A DNA stretch of 64,000 nt from contig CAITZM010000057.1 in assembly GCA_903896925.1 (NCBI GenBank), positions 1 through 64,000 on the forward strand, written 5' to 3'. Of this stretch, positions 32,001 through 40,495 are shown piece by piece. Position 1 is the stretch's first letter. The number at the start of each line of letters is the position of its first letter. Below the pieces are notes generated by a model. It was not told the DNA's origin and did not search any database. It saw only the letters and a program-made list of their open reading frames with translations. The stretch is from an uncultured Lentisphaerota bacterium. GTDB lineage: Bacteria > Verrucomicrobiota > Kiritimatiellia > CAIQIC01. A program made the translations under genes and the position numbers.

Positions 32001-33517
32001 GGCTGGAGGGCTTGACCAAAAGAAAATATCCGACCGACGCCAGTGAGCAGGCCATCGAGGGTAAGCTGGTAGCCGAGTCCACCGGCCTTGGCAGCTGGGA
32101 AATTCGCGGTCAAGGACGGCTTGAAAGCATCCGCTTCAGTGTGTCGGTCCCCATCATCGAGCGCATGATCAGTTCGGCGACCGATGGAGCCAAGCCGCGG
32201 GCTCAAGCGGTTTTCGCCGGCGAACGCGAGGAACTGGAGAAGATGTTGCGCGTGGCTTTCGTCTTGTGGCTGAACGAGCGCGGGGTCAGCTATGCCGACG
32301 TGAGAGTTAACTCGGCGCAAGATCTCACCAGCGCCAAGGTGAACTATAGCGGGTTGCAAGGTCTCAAGCGGACTGATGGCACGCAAGTCTTCGGTGCTGC
32401 TGGCTCTGGCCTTTTTGATTTGAAGGTGCGCGGCGAAAGCGAATGGGCGGGCACGCTGACGCCGGGCGTGCTGGTCGAGCTGCATCCCTACGCCACGGGA
32501 ACGGTCGGCCTGGTGGTTGATGGCGAAGGCCGGCCCATCCCGGACGTGCTGCTGCGGCAGCAGGATAGCTCGTGGCAGGCGACCACCGATGCCAACGGCC
32601 GTTTCCCGCTGCCCGCGCTGACCAACAACCAGCAGATCAGTCTCACGCTGCAGGCGCACGGTTTTGCGAAGCGCGACAACGTAAGTCTCTTCCGCGACAG
32701 CGCGGGCTGGTCGGTACAACCCGTCCGCTACATGCTGCGCCGTACCGCGCGGCTCTCCGGCCGCGTGCTCGCGCCCAGCGGGAAGCCGCTCGCCTACGCG
32801 CCGCTCTCGTTGATGACCTGCTACGGCCCGTATCGCGATGGCGATCGCACCGGTGGCTTCCGTAGCAGCAGCGCCTCCGGCACCACGGCAAACGCGCTCC
32901 GCGCCATCACCGATGACCAAGGCAACTGGCACGTGGAAGATGTGCCGAGCGGCTGCCACATTCTCTATTATCCGTGGGAAGGCCCGACGCAGGACGAAGT
33001 CGAGCAGGAACGCTGGCGCGCATTGAAACTGGCGGGCCGGGAAGTGCCGCTCAAGGACATCTGCGGCGCGCTCGTAGTGGAGACGCGCGACGGCCAGCAG
33101 GTGGATGGCGTCGTGCTCGACCTCGCGCGCTCCACATGCCGCATCACCGGGCGCGTGCTCGATCAACACGGGCAACCCGTCGTCGGCGCCAAGCTGGATC
33201 TTTTCCGGCGCGCGGAGAAAGATGACGGCACAGGCAAGGTCACCTTCGGCGCGGGGCTGACCGGCAATGCCGGCGCCTACACGATTCCGTCGACGGACGC
33301 CGGGGGCCATTATGAAATCCGCAACTGCCCGCCCGGCGACTGGAGCGTGCGGGTCTGCCATGGCAAAGCGGAAACCTCCGGCGAACTCCGCCTGACCGCC
33401 GCCGGCGAACACGCCACCCTCGACCTCTGCCTGACACGCGAGGCGCCGAAGGCCGCCGCCAGCACCAAACCTGGGCCTGGGAAAAAGACCGCACCTGCAG
33501 CGGCCGCCGCCCGCTGA
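29054..33517 (+). CDS. Giant multi-domain Ser/Thr protein kinase
   Basis: About 1487 residues. In order: a zinc ribbon (CPSC..CPAC, 4-23); a complete protein kinase (GKGGMGAVYKA, VALKIL, HGIVHRDIKPENILLD, VADFGLA, GTPQYMAPEQ; about 55-330); membrane segments with a DUF1648-like stretch (PERVATHFGFEGAADGW); a signal-peptidase-I-like domain (about 644-754) whose serine and lysine are replaced; more helices; a unique region; and three carboxypeptidase-regulatory-like beta-sandwiches (about 1148-1470). The kinase is cytoplasmic and the C-terminal sandwiches are probably periplasmic sensors. The ATG at 29054 gives MKNCPSCGKE. Four stretches of spacer-type repeat DNA sit in frame within it. It is likely the partner of the sigma factor upstream. 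Confidence 0.9.
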   Translation: MKNCPSCGKEVGAEAVQGLCPACLMQVGLGSGPAPAAMDLPPLEELRARFPQLEIFELIGKGGMGAVYKARQKQLDRIVALKILPPGAERDAAFAARFTTEARALARLNHPNIVTIHDFGCVTSADALPSSPDTRPSPLFFFVMEFVDGMNLRQLLNAGRIAPREALAIVPQICDALQYAHDHGIVHRDIKPENILLDRQGRVKVADFGLAKLVGASSSSDPSDPSDRSDLQAHVNTTEAGVVLGTPQYMAPEQREHPTDVDHRADIYSLGVVFYQMLTGELPKGDFAAPSKKVLLDIRLDAVVLRALEKTPGLRFQQVSEVKTLVETIATTPAPASPPISSAGIGGASVREQPGMIAKFLLFSSIVGVRNGRRVINWAGARSNGILFMGVMAVVFVPLVFSGEHISGWLVSLNLFVLGMIVASAVRDCRKPIEQLPSLDSARGGQSLENSTGTPSAGGRIAYVLFALLYLGSLVCVALSAPWLPERVATHFGFEGAADGWMTRTCYLAFVTVLPLLLALFFAGIAALIKVLPVRFVNIPNRDYWLAPERRVATAVLARHWLAGLLCLLTLFFAALHTLTVQANRITPPHLPMGGLLLLVIVFLLALMIWLTLFLMRFAEIRAVEQSGAPASASRETLGRRLKRFLCVTLPVALVIALVIRTFLLQTFVAATDAAAPEIPRGSHFLAWKIVGELSPGDLVCYRQNDLVVLGRVARVETGRLIVRSNVTPEIPVPRADVVGKVISVYWRASAGAAPEAASSGAAFTQNGMRIGLLILIALGVAVATLVGALRKRARPQLPSLGRNDMPAFPLDAARDRPLDSARGGQALEKTVRAKRYGKFALALCLGGLALPVLLLAFGLPLHSRLGALQWLGVFGITSLCEIAAIVLGILGWKSGAGKAAVIIAAVLPLLAVPGTALFWLSARAAHITTVKTSAENQQRAAVKEHFNDRLTHEIHQHLRQDNIHFKKLVVTLADDLTRADIRLEGLTKRKYPTDASEQAIEGKLVAESTGLGSWEIRGQGRLESIRFSVSVPIIERMISSATDGAKPRAQAVFAGEREELEKMLRVAFVLWLNERGVSYADVRVNSAQDLTSAKVNYSGLQGLKRTDGTQVFGAAGSGLFDLKVRGESEWAGTLTPGVLVELHPYATGTVGLVVDGEGRPIPDVLLRQQDSSWQATTDANGRFPLPALTNNQQISLTLQAHGFAKRDNVSLFRDSAGWSVQPVRYMLRRTARLSGRVLAPSGKPLAYAPLSLMTCYGPYRDGDRTGGFRSSSASGTTANALRAITDDQGNWHVEDVPSGCHILYYPWEGPTQDEVEQERWRALKLAGREVPLKDICGALVVETRDGQQVDGVVLDLARSTCRITGRVLDQHGQPVVGAKLDLFRRAEKDDGTGKVTFGAGLTGNAGAYTIPSTDAGGHYEIRNCPPGDWSVRVCHGKAETSGELRLTAAGEHATLDLCLTREAPKAAASTKPGPGKKTAPAAAAAR
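29428..29468 (+). repeat. In-frame repeat insert 1 in the kinase (beta4-beta5 loop)
   Basis: CCCTCGTCACCCGACACCCG and flanks encode LPSSPDTRPSP, about a dozen residues between IHDFG and FFVMEF, where other kinases have a short turn. Its pyrimidine-rich CCCGTCACC composition is that of spacer DNA. Confidence 0.5.
29702..29744 (+). repeat. In-frame repeat insert 2 in the kinase (activation loop)
   Basis: Units of TCCGTCGGA/TCCGATCGG form a palindromic stretch encoding SSSSDPSDPSDRSD between DFGLA and the APE motif. It lengthens the activation segment with an acidic, serine-rich run. Confidence 0.6.
30367..30403 (+). repeat. In-frame repeat insert 3 in the kinase
   Basis: GCTCGACTCTGCCCGAGGTG followed by GGCAATCCTTGGAAAAC encodes LDSARGGQSLEN. 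The same unit recurs at 31508-31544 in this gene. Confidence 0.7.
31481..31545 (+). repeat. In-frame repeat insert 4 in the kinase
   Basis: Two copies of CCCCTCGACnnTGCTCGGG followed by GGCAAGCCTTGGAAAAG encode PLDAARDRPLDSARGGQALE. The unit ends with the CCTTGGAAAA motif found in many spacers of this window. Confidence 0.7.
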
Positions 33518-33683
33518 ATTATTCCGAACATGAGCACACAGCCTTGGAAACAATCTCGCTCGTCCATTTCAAGAAGACCGGTGCTGGGCCGTGAGCGGGG
33601 TAAACTTATTTTGAAGCCATGTGACCCGGGAAACGTATAAACTCGGGCAACGCCATGGTGAGAGGCCTGAACAGGAGCAGATC

Positions 33684-34637
33684 ATGATAAAGAACATAGT
33701 GCTGGCGGTGTTGGCCATCGCGGTGGGCGGCTTGGGTTTCGCGCTCGTGCGCACGAACCAGAAGCTCACTGAGCGTGTCGCGGAAGTGGAAACGTTGAAG
33801 GTCGCGAAGCCCGTGCCGCCGCCCAAACCGGTGCGCGTGGCCGCGGCGCCGGTGGTGCCCGTGCAACCCGGCGGCAGGGCGGAGCGCAAGCCTGACGTCA
33901 AATCCTTCCAAGCCGGCTTCGGCACCAACTTCATGAGCGCGCTGGCCGGCATGATGAAGAACCCGTACATGAAGGAGACGATGAAGGCTCAGCAGAAGGT
34001 GGCGGTGGAGCAGATGTACGGCGACCTGCTGAAGTCCCTGAACCTGACGGATGAGCAGAAGCGCCAGTTCCACGAAATGCTGGTCGAGCGGCAGCAGTTC
34101 ATGGCCGAGGCCGGCATCACCATGATGAGCGGCACGCCCGAAGAAAAGAAAAAGGCGATGGACCTGATGAAGGATGCCAAGGCCGGCTACGAGCAGGTGG
34201 TGCACGATCTGTTCGGCGCGGAGACCGCCGAGGCCTTCAAGCAATACGAAGACCGACTGCCGGAGCACAGTTCGCTCGCGATGTTTAAGAGCGCGCTGCC
34301 GGTGGCCGATGCCATGAACGCGCAGCAGGAGTCCGACCTGGTCGCGGCGCTCTATCAGGAGCGCAAGAACGTGCCGGCCGACTCCCTGCTGAACAAGCAG
34401 CGCGGCCAGGCGCCCGATCCTGCGCAGATGACCGAGGAAAAAATTGCGCAGACCTTGCAACAGATGGAACAACTCCAGCAGCGCAACCTGGCGCGGGCCG
34501 CGACGATCCTGACGCCCGCGCAGCTGGAGCAGTTCAAGCAGTATCAAAAACAGATGGCCAACATGCAGTCGATGGGCCTCAAGATGGCCGCGCAGATGTT
34601 CGGCCAGCAGCCCAAGGCCGGCGCCGCCGCGCAGTAA
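33684..34637 (+). CDS. Membrane-anchored LTxxQ/Spy-like helical protein
   Basis: A 317-residue protein with an N-terminal anchor or signal (MIKNIVLAVLAIAVGGLGFA), a proline-rich linker and a helical body. It holds LNLTDEQKRQF and ILTPAQLEQFKQ, motifs of the LTxxQ kind seen in Spy/CpxP periplasmic chaperones. AGGAG lies 7 bases before the ATG at 33684. It follows the kinase gene on the same strand and may be an output of the sigma/kinase pathway; a periplasmic stress role is inference. Confidence 0.65.
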   Translation: MIKNIVLAVLAIAVGGLGFALVRTNQKLTERVAEVETLKVAKPVPPPKPVRVAAAPVVPVQPGGRAERKPDVKSFQAGFGTNFMSALAGMMKNPYMKETMKAQQKVAVEQMYGDLLKSLNLTDEQKRQFHEMLVERQQFMAEAGITMMSGTPEEKKKAMDLMKDAKAGYEQVVHDLFGAETAEAFKQYEDRLPEHSSLAMFKSALPVADAMNAQQESDLVAALYQERKNVPADSLLNKQRGQAPDPAQMTEEKIAQTLQQMEQLQQRNLARAATILTPAQLEQFKQYQKQMANMQSMGLKMAAQMFGQQPKAGAAAQ

Positions 34638-34648
34638 CCGCGCACCGC

Positions 34649-35602
34649 ATGAACGCCGACGAAAATACTCCGCACCGCTCGCGCTTCCCCGTACTGCGCC
34701 TCGTCCGCTGGCTCTTGTTTTTTCTGTTCATCGCGGCAGGGCTGGTGTGGCGGCAACGCTTCGCGCCGAACCCGCACGACCTCGACTTTAACGGGCACCG
34801 TTTGAGTGCGCTGCTGCGCGAACACCCGGACGTCTATCGGCCCGCCGTGCAGTTGGCCGGCACCAACGCGCTGCCGTTTCTGCTGACCGAATTGCAGGTT
34901 ACCGATCCTGCGTGGTTGCAATGGGCGGAAAACGCGATGGGAGAATTCGGTCCGTTTTGGGAGCCCGCCCGCAGTCGCCGTTATCACGCGCGGCTGGGCC
35001 TGCAAATCCTCGACATGAACGCGCTGCCCGTCCTGCTGGACGTCGCTTTTGATCGGCACATCCATCTGGCGGAAGGCGATCCCAGCTACGAAGCCGCGTT
35101 CGCGCTGACGTGGCTGGCCTCGCCCGCCGCTAAAGAAACGATCCAGCAAAAACTCGCCACGACCCTGCGCAGCCCCCATGCCGCGGTGCGCCGCAATGCG
35201 TGCCTCGTCATTACCGCCGGCAATCTGTGCAACACCAACAACGCGGCACAGCTGGCCGTGCTCACGCGCGATCCCGAACCCGCCGTCCGCGCGGCGGCGA
35301 TGCACGCTGCGCAATTCTACAACCAGGATGAAGCGGTTCTCCTCCCCGCCGTCATCGAGCGGCTCAACGACGAGCACGCCATCGTGCGGCTGCTCGCCGC
35401 CGACGCCCTCCGCAGACGCGGCACCAACGCTGTCGCGGCCCTGCCCGCGCTCAAGGCCGCGCTCGCCGCGGAGCCGTCGCGCCAACGCGGCGCGGATCAC
35501 CTCGATGACAACCTTACGCGCGCGCCCAGTTCCGCCTGGGTTTGCGCCGGCCTGCAGGAAGCCATCCGCGCGCTCGAAAACCCCGCCGCGGCGCGAAAAT
35601 AA
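34649..35602 (+). CDS. Membrane-anchored HEAT-repeat protein
   Basis: A 317-residue protein: one N-terminal membrane helix (VLRLVRWLLFFLFIAAGLVW), then armadillo/HEAT-like helical repeats (PHAAVRRNACLVITAGN, PEPAVRAAAMHAAQF, EHAIVRLLAADALRRRG). Such solenoids bind other proteins. It starts 11 bases after the LTxxQ-like gene, so the two are probably co-transcribed behind the kinase. Confidence 0.7.
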   Translation: MNADENTPHRSRFPVLRLVRWLLFFLFIAAGLVWRQRFAPNPHDLDFNGHRLSALLREHPDVYRPAVQLAGTNALPFLLTELQVTDPAWLQWAENAMGEFGPFWEPARSRRYHARLGLQILDMNALPVLLDVAFDRHIHLAEGDPSYEAAFALTWLASPAAKETIQQKLATTLRSPHAAVRRNACLVITAGNLCNTNNAAQLAVLTRDPEPAVRAAAMHAAQFYNQDEAVLLPAVIERLNDEHAIVRLLAADALRRRGTNAVAALPALKAALAAEPSRQRGADHLDDNLTRAPSSAWVCAGLQEAIRALENPAAARK

Positions 35603-35964
35603 GTTTCGCCCGGCGTCACTCTTCCAGACGTGGAAAATTGCGCGTTCTAGCTGGGAGCGGCGGCATTCCCGGCTTCGTCCAAGCACTTCGCCGGGGCAAG
35701 CCTGCCGCCGCAGATGAGCCGCCGGATGCGGGCCTTGCTCGTTGTGTCCGCGGCACGGGCAGTTCGGCTGACACCTGCGAGGCGGTGAGGACACCGCCCC
35801 TCCCAGCTAGGCAGACAGCCTTGCTGCTTGACCTCCCGTTTCGGAGGTGAAGACACGGGGGGCACAGGCTGCTCCTGCTTTATGAAGCTTCCAAAGAGCG
35901 CTTCACCCAGTGTGTTCGAGAAATTCCGCTGGCATCCGGCGTCGGGCTGTGCAATCTAAGGGCC
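35603..35964. repeat. Gene-free spacer bounded by CTAGCTGGGAG inverted repeats
   Basis: A 362-base spacer. TTCCAGACGTGGAA at 35622-35635 is a short inverted repeat of the TTCCA/TGGAA family. CTAGCTGGGAG (35647-35657) and CTCCCAGCTAG (35800-35810) are exact inverted ends of a 164-base segment, which also holds a GGCGGTGAGGACACCGCC hairpin just inside its right end. No gene is seen. Confidence 0.65.
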
Positions 35965-36585
35965 ATGCAAGACCCCGATGCCAACGTGGAGTTCGAGCCG
36001 GACCTGACGCACGCGCAGGTGATGGCGCTGCCGCTCTGCCGCTACGAGGGGCCGATCCACCTGATCCAGTCGCCGGACCAGCTGCCGGCGGCGCTCCCGG
36101 AGCTGTGGCAGGAGCGCGTGCTGGGCTTCGATACCGAGACGCGCGCCGCCTTCCGCAAGGGCGAAGCCTATCCGCCGGCGCTGATCCAGCTCGCGACCGC
36201 GCAGGCGGTCTGGCTGATCCAGTTGCATTCCTTTTCCGCGCTCGATGGGCTCGCCGACCTGCTGGGCAGCGCGCAGCATCTCAAGGCGGGCGTCGGCCTC
36301 GATCACGACCTGCGCAAGCTGCGCGAAATCTACGAGTTCAAGCCGGCGGGCTTCGTGGACCTGGCGAAGCTGTCGGACAAGGCGCGGGTCCGGGCGAACG
36401 GCCTGCGCGGGCTGGCGGCCCATGTGCTGGGGCGGCGTGTGGCCAAGCAGGCGCAATGCACCAACTGGGCGCGGACCGAGCTGACCGACCAGCAGTTGCG
36501 CTATGCTGCGACCGACGCGTGGATCTCGCGCGAAATATTTCTGGCCTTGGAGGAGCGCCTCGCACAGGAAGCGACCCCGCCGTGA
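35965..36585 (+). CDS. DEDDy 3'-5' exonuclease (WRN/RNase D-like)
   Basis: A 206-residue single-domain 3'-5' exonuclease of the DnaQ-like fold. Exo I is GFDTET (Asp56, Glu58), exo II is KAGVGLDHDLRKL, and exo III is YAATDAW with the Tyr-x3-Asp of the DEDDy class. It lacks the HRDC domain of RNase D and so resembles the small WRN-exonuclease-like proteins that act on DNA or RNA ends. Its stop overlaps the GTG of the transporter gene by 4 bases. Confidence 0.88.
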   Translation: MQDPDANVEFEPDLTHAQVMALPLCRYEGPIHLIQSPDQLPAALPELWQERVLGFDTETRAAFRKGEAYPPALIQLATAQAVWLIQLHSFSALDGLADLLGSAQHLKAGVGLDHDLRKLREIYEFKPAGFVDLAKLSDKARVRANGLRGLAAHVLGRRVAKQAQCTNWARTELTDQQLRYAATDAWISREIFLALEERLAQEATPP

Positions 36586-38178
36586 GCCACACACCCCAGA
36601 ATGAGCCGACGCTCGTCGTCCGCGATGAAGCCACCGCGCCGCCGCCCGACGAGACCACCTTGGGCGACGTCAAGCAGCTCGGACTCTGGGCCGCGATCCT
36701 CAGCCTGGGCGGCGTCTTTTGGGTCGTCGGCGGCATGGAGATGATCGAGCGGCTGGCCTACTACGGCGTGCGCGCGGTCGCCACGCTCTACGCGACACGG
36801 CCGCTCTCGGAGCAAGGTCTTGGCGTGACGATGTCGACGTTCGGCACGCTGCTGCTGTTCTGGACCCTCACGCAATCGCTCATACCGGTGTTTACCGGCG
36901 GGTTTTCCGACCGCTACGGCTACAAGCGGACGATCGGCGTGGCCACGGCCATCAAGGTGTTAGGCTACCTGCTGATGGCATGGTTGCCGACCTACTGGGG
37001 CTTTTTTCCTCGGCGCGATGTTCCTGGCGGCGGGCACGGCGGTCTTCAAGCCCGGCATCCAAGGCACCCTGATCCGCTCGACCAACCGCCGCAACAGTTC
37101 GATGGCGTGGGGTATTTTCTACCAGACGGTGAACATCGGCGGCTGGATCGGCCCGCTGATCGCGCTGTACAACCGGTCGCACCTTGGCTGGACCTATGTC
37201 TTCTATACGAACGCCGCCATCATCTGCCTCAACTTCCTGCTGCTGCTGACCTACCGTGAGCCGGGCAGGGCGGAGCGTCTGGCGCGGCAGCAGCGCATCC
37301 GCGACGGCCACGAACGCCAGCGACCCCTCGTCGCCGAGGCGCTCGCCGAGCTCAAGAAGCCGCACCTCTTGCTCTACCTGCTGATCTTTGTTTTGTGGTG
37401 GATGATGTTCCCGATGCTGTGGGATGTGCTCCCGAAATACGTCGAGGATTGGGTGAACACCGCGCCGATGGTGCAGCGTCTGTTCGGGGCGGAGGGCACG
37501 ACCAATCCCGTCTGGAAGTTCCTGCTCGGCTTGGACGCGAACGGCCAGACCATCCAGCCGGAAGGCATCGTCAACATCAACGCCTGCATGATCATGTTCA
37601 CGTGCTTCCTGTTCGCCCATTTCGGCTCGAAGCTGCGCGCGACCTCCAGCATGTGCCTCGGCACCGTGCTCATCGTCATCGCGCTGGCGCTCTTCGGGGC
37701 GAGCCACAGCGTCGGCCTCGCCATGCTGGCGATGGTCATCTTCAGCGCCGGCGAAATGCTGGCCAGCCCGAAGTTCAACGAGTACATCGGCAACATCGCG
37801 CCGCTCGACAAGAAGGCGATGTGGATCGGCTTCTCGCACGCGCCGATCCTGCTCGGCTGGACGATCGAGGGCAAACTCGGCCCCGTGCTCTATGACATCT
37901 TTTCATCCAAGGATGTTTTTGCACGACAACTGCTCGTCGAGCGCGGCCTTTCGCCCGCGCAGGTCACCGAGCAGGCGCTGCCCATCGGCGAGGCCTTCAA
38001 GAAGCTTGTCGCCGTCACCGGCGAAAGCCCCGAGCAGCTCACGCAGCTCCTCTACAACGCGCACCACGTCGGCATGACGTGGTATATCTTTGCCGCCATC
38101 GGCGTGGTTTCCGCCGTGATGATCTGGCTCTACGGTCGCTGGGTGCAGCGCCTTGCCCGGCGTACTCCGGTTGCGTGA
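36582..38178 (+). CDS. MFS/POT-like transporter, interrupted by a one-base frameshift
   Basis: About 530 residues with some twelve membrane helices, related to the peptide/nitrate (POT) or general MFS group (SDRYGYKRTIGVATAIKV loop 2-3 signature; TNRRNSSMAWGIFYQTVNIG). Translation starts at GTG 36582, overlapping the exonuclease stop. The frame breaks at a run of six T (37002-37007): with five T the protein would read YWGFFLGAMFLAAGTAVF straight through. The two frames together make one complete transporter. Either the sequence carries a homopolymer error, or the gene is newly broken, or slippage restores the frame. The substrate is unknown. Confidence 0.75.
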
Positions 38179-38320
38179 GGCCCCGGAGGTGAGCGGGAAC
38201 GGCTTGGCCGGTTTCACCGCCCTGTCGAGGAAACGGTGTGTCATGGGCCAACGCTGATGCAGGCCGTCGCGGCGCCACAGGCGGGGCGGGAAAATTTATT
38301 TTCCGGGAGCGCAAGGACTC

Positions 38321-38350
38321 TGCTCGCACGGTTGTACAACTGTGCGAGCA
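38321..38350. terminator. 30-bp inverted repeat between convergent genes
   Basis: TGCTCGCACGGTTGT (38321-38335) pairs fully with ACAACTGTGCGAGCA (38336-38350), counting one G-U pair. It lies between the transporter and the lacI-type gene, both ending here, and could end both transcripts. No T-tract follows on either side. Confidence 0.5.
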
Positions 38351-38369
38351 GGCGCGATGAGAGGGTGGG

Positions 38370-39362
38370 TTACGCCGATTCGCGGACAATCAGGGCGGGC
38401 TTGCAGACGGCATGGGCGGGCTGCGGCGCGGCGGCCGGATGGGTCACCGCCTCGAAGGCGAGCCGGGCCATGCGTGCGATCGGCTGGCGCACGGTCGTCA
38501 GCGTGGGCGCGACGAGCTGCGCCACCGGGATGTCGTCGAAGCCCGTCACGGCGATGTCCTGCGGGACGCTCAGGCCCTCCTCCTTCAGCGCGCGCATCGC
38601 GCCGAGCGCGACGACATCGCTGCCCGCGACCAGCGCCGCCGGCAGTTCACGCCGGGACTGGGCCAGCAACTGGCGACACGCGGCGTAGCCGGCCTGCATC
38701 AGGGTCTCGGCGCTGAAAACCTGCCACACCGGCTTGCTAAGCAGCCCGGCGTCGGCGAGTCCCGCACGAAAATGCTCGAAGCGCTCCTCCTGCGCCGGAT
38801 GGATGCCGCCGAGGAAGCCGACGGTGGTCCGGTGCGTTTGCGCCAGGTGCCCGAGCACCGCGGCCACGCCGGCGCGCTCGTCGACATGGGTCGTCAACGC
38901 CATGCCGCCCAGCGGGCCGTGGCCGATGCGCGCCACCGGCAGCCGGCGTGACGCCAGAACCGCCAGGCCCGCGGCGTCGCCGCCGGAGCCGAGCACGATC
39001 GCCCCGCCGACGCCGTGCTTGAGCAGCGGCTGCAGGTCGCGCGGCTCGACGCGCCGGTGCTCGACACCGATCAGCACCAGCGAATGGCCTGTCGTATGTG
39101 CGAGCCGGTGCAGTTCCTCGATGAACGGCCCGAAGAACGGATCCGCAAAGTCGAACACGATGACGCCGAGCGTGCGGCTCGGCCCGCCGCGCAGCAGGCG
39201 CGCGCTGGCGTTCGGGATGTACCCGCGGCGCTCGGCCTCGGCGTGGATGCGCCGCACCGTGGCGGCCGCGACGCCGATCGCCTCGGCCTTGCCCGAGAGC
39301 GCGCGCGACACCAGCGCCACCGAGACGCCCAGCTTTTCCGCGATGTCTTTTTGCGTGGTCAT
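38370..39362 (-). CDS. LacI-family transcriptional regulator
   Basis: A 330-residue LacI/GalR regulator: a helix-turn-helix (QKDIAEKLGVSVALVSRALS), a hinge helix (SARLLRGGPSRTLGV) and a periplasmic-binding-protein-like effector domain (AVTGFDDIPVAQLVAPTLTT). It is the last of four genes on the minus strand with gnd, uxuB and a HAD hydrolase. A perfect CTCAAACGTTTGAG palindrome before gnd is a good operator for it. The effector is probably a sugar acid or phosphorylated sugar, inferred from the neighbours. Confidence 0.9.
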   Translation of the reverse strand: MTTQKDIAEKLGVSVALVSRALSGKAEAIGVAAATVRRIHAEAERRGYIPNASARLLRGGPSRTLGVIVFDFADPFFGPFIEELHRLAHTTGHSLVLIGVEHRRVEPRDLQPLLKHGVGGAIVLGSGGDAAGLAVLASRRLPVARIGHGPLGGMALTTHVDERAGVAAVLGHLAQTHRTTVGFLGGIHPAQEERFEHFRAGLADAGLLSKPVWQVFSAETLMQAGYAACRQLLAQSRRELPAALVAGSDVVALGAMRALKEEGLSVPQDIAVTGFDDIPVAQLVAPTLTTVRQPIARMARLAFEAVTHPAAAPQPAHAVCKPALIVRESA

Positions 39363-39366
39363 GAGA

Positions 39367-39397
39367 AGATGGTTGATGGCGGATGGTGGATGGTGGA
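39367..39397. repeat. GATGG simple repeat
   Basis: Tandem GATGG/GGTGG units between the HAD gene and the lacI-type gene, the inverse of the CCATCC run at 7085-7125. No gene is seen in this 96-base spacer. Confidence 0.55.
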
Positions 39398-39458
39398 CGG
39401 AGAAGCCGAGCGTAATTCGTAGGTTAAAGGTATGTGGCCGTTCATGTCCTCATCCCCA

Positions 39459-40367
39459 TCAACCCTTAACCATCGCTTCCTCGTTCCACGGCGGAAATTC
39501 CGGCAGCAGCGCCTCGAACTCGACGATCAGGGCGGCCTCGTAGTTTCCGGCGTAGGCGCCGTCGAGAAATTTATCAAAGGCCTCGTCATGCAGGCGCCGC
39601 CACGATTCCTCCTCGTGGCCGGGATTGACCGGGAAGAAAAGCGTGCCGGCGGCGCGTGCGGCGTGGAGGTCGCCGAAGGCGTCGCCGATCATCAGCACGC
39701 GGTCGGCGGCATATTTATTGCCGGCGGCCAGCTGCAGGTGCTCGGTCTTGGTGCCGAGTTCCTGCCCGGCGATGAGTGCGGGGAAATGTTCCAACCCGCT
39801 GGTCTGCCATTCCCGGATGAGCGCTTCCTCCGGCGTCTGGCTGACGACAATCAGGTCGGCGTGCGCGCGGATTTTTTCCAGGCTCTCGCGCACGCCGCGG
39901 AAGGGCGCGACGTCCTTGACGATCCGTTCGACGTTCGCGTTGACGGCCAGGCTCCACGCGAACAGGCGCACCAGTTCGGCATGGCCGGTGCGCTCCACCT
40001 CTTTTGCCAGCGCGGCGTTGCTCAAGGGCAGGCCGGAGCGGATGAAGGCTTTCAGCGCGGCGGTGTCCGGGAGCCGGACGCCGCTGGCGCGGGCGTCGGG
40101 GCGCGCGGCGAGCAACTCGAAGGTCATCAGCAGCGCCGGGAAGCGGTTCTGGCCGCGCCAGCGGGAGCGGAGATTGACGAACTCGGCGCACTCGCGCAGC
40201 GGGCGGGCCAGCTGCTCAAGCTGCCAGCGGGCAATGATCTCGGCGTGGAAGCACTGCTTCTGCTTCAGCTCCATCGTTGGGAAGACGCAGCCATCGGAGT
40301 CCAATCCCACGAAGGCATCGTGATGCCGGGCGAGATGAATCAAATCTGACTTGCCGAAAACTCCCAT
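39459..40367 (-). CDS. HAD-superfamily hydrolase
   Basis: A 302-residue haloacid-dehalogenase-type hydrolase. Motif I is GLDSDGCVF (Asp23, Asp25), motif II is VVSQTP, and motif IV is MIGDAFGDLHAA. A long helical cap lies between motifs I and II, consistent with a small-molecule phosphatase. The ATG at 40367 is chosen because the upstream part of the ORF runs into repeat DNA. It lies in the gnd-uxuB-lacI cluster, which hints at a sugar-acid phosphate as substrate. Confidence 0.85.
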   Translation of the reverse strand: MGVFGKSDLIHLARHHDAFVGLDSDGCVFPTMELKQKQCFHAEIIARWQLEQLARPLRECAEFVNLRSRWRGQNRFPALLMTFELLAARPDARASGVRLPDTAALKAFIRSGLPLSNAALAKEVERTGHAELVRLFAWSLAVNANVERIVKDVAPFRGVRESLEKIRAHADLIVVSQTPEEALIREWQTSGLEHFPALIAGQELGTKTEHLQLAAGNKYAADRVLMIGDAFGDLHAARAAGTLFFPVNPGHEEESWRRLHDEAFDKFLDGAYAGNYEAALIVEFEALLPEFPPWNEEAMVKG

Positions 40368-40495
40368 AAAAAACCCGAACACCAAAACTCGAAATCCGAA
40401 ACAAATTCAAAGAGCAGAAAACCGGCTCAAACTTGTTTTGAATTTCCGGTTTTCCGCTTTTGTTTCGATTTTCGGAATTCGAATTTCGAGTTTGC
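40368..40495. repeat. AT-rich inverted repeat, copy 1
   Basis: This spacer between the HAD and uxuB genes is almost entirely one AT-rich element. The left arm contains AACTCGAAATCCGAAACAAA and GCAGAAAACCGG, and the right arm TTTCCGGTTTTCCGC, TTTCGATTTTCGG and TTCGAATTTCGAGTTT. The left arm is about 85 percent identical by eye to 59885-59935. Confidence 0.75.
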
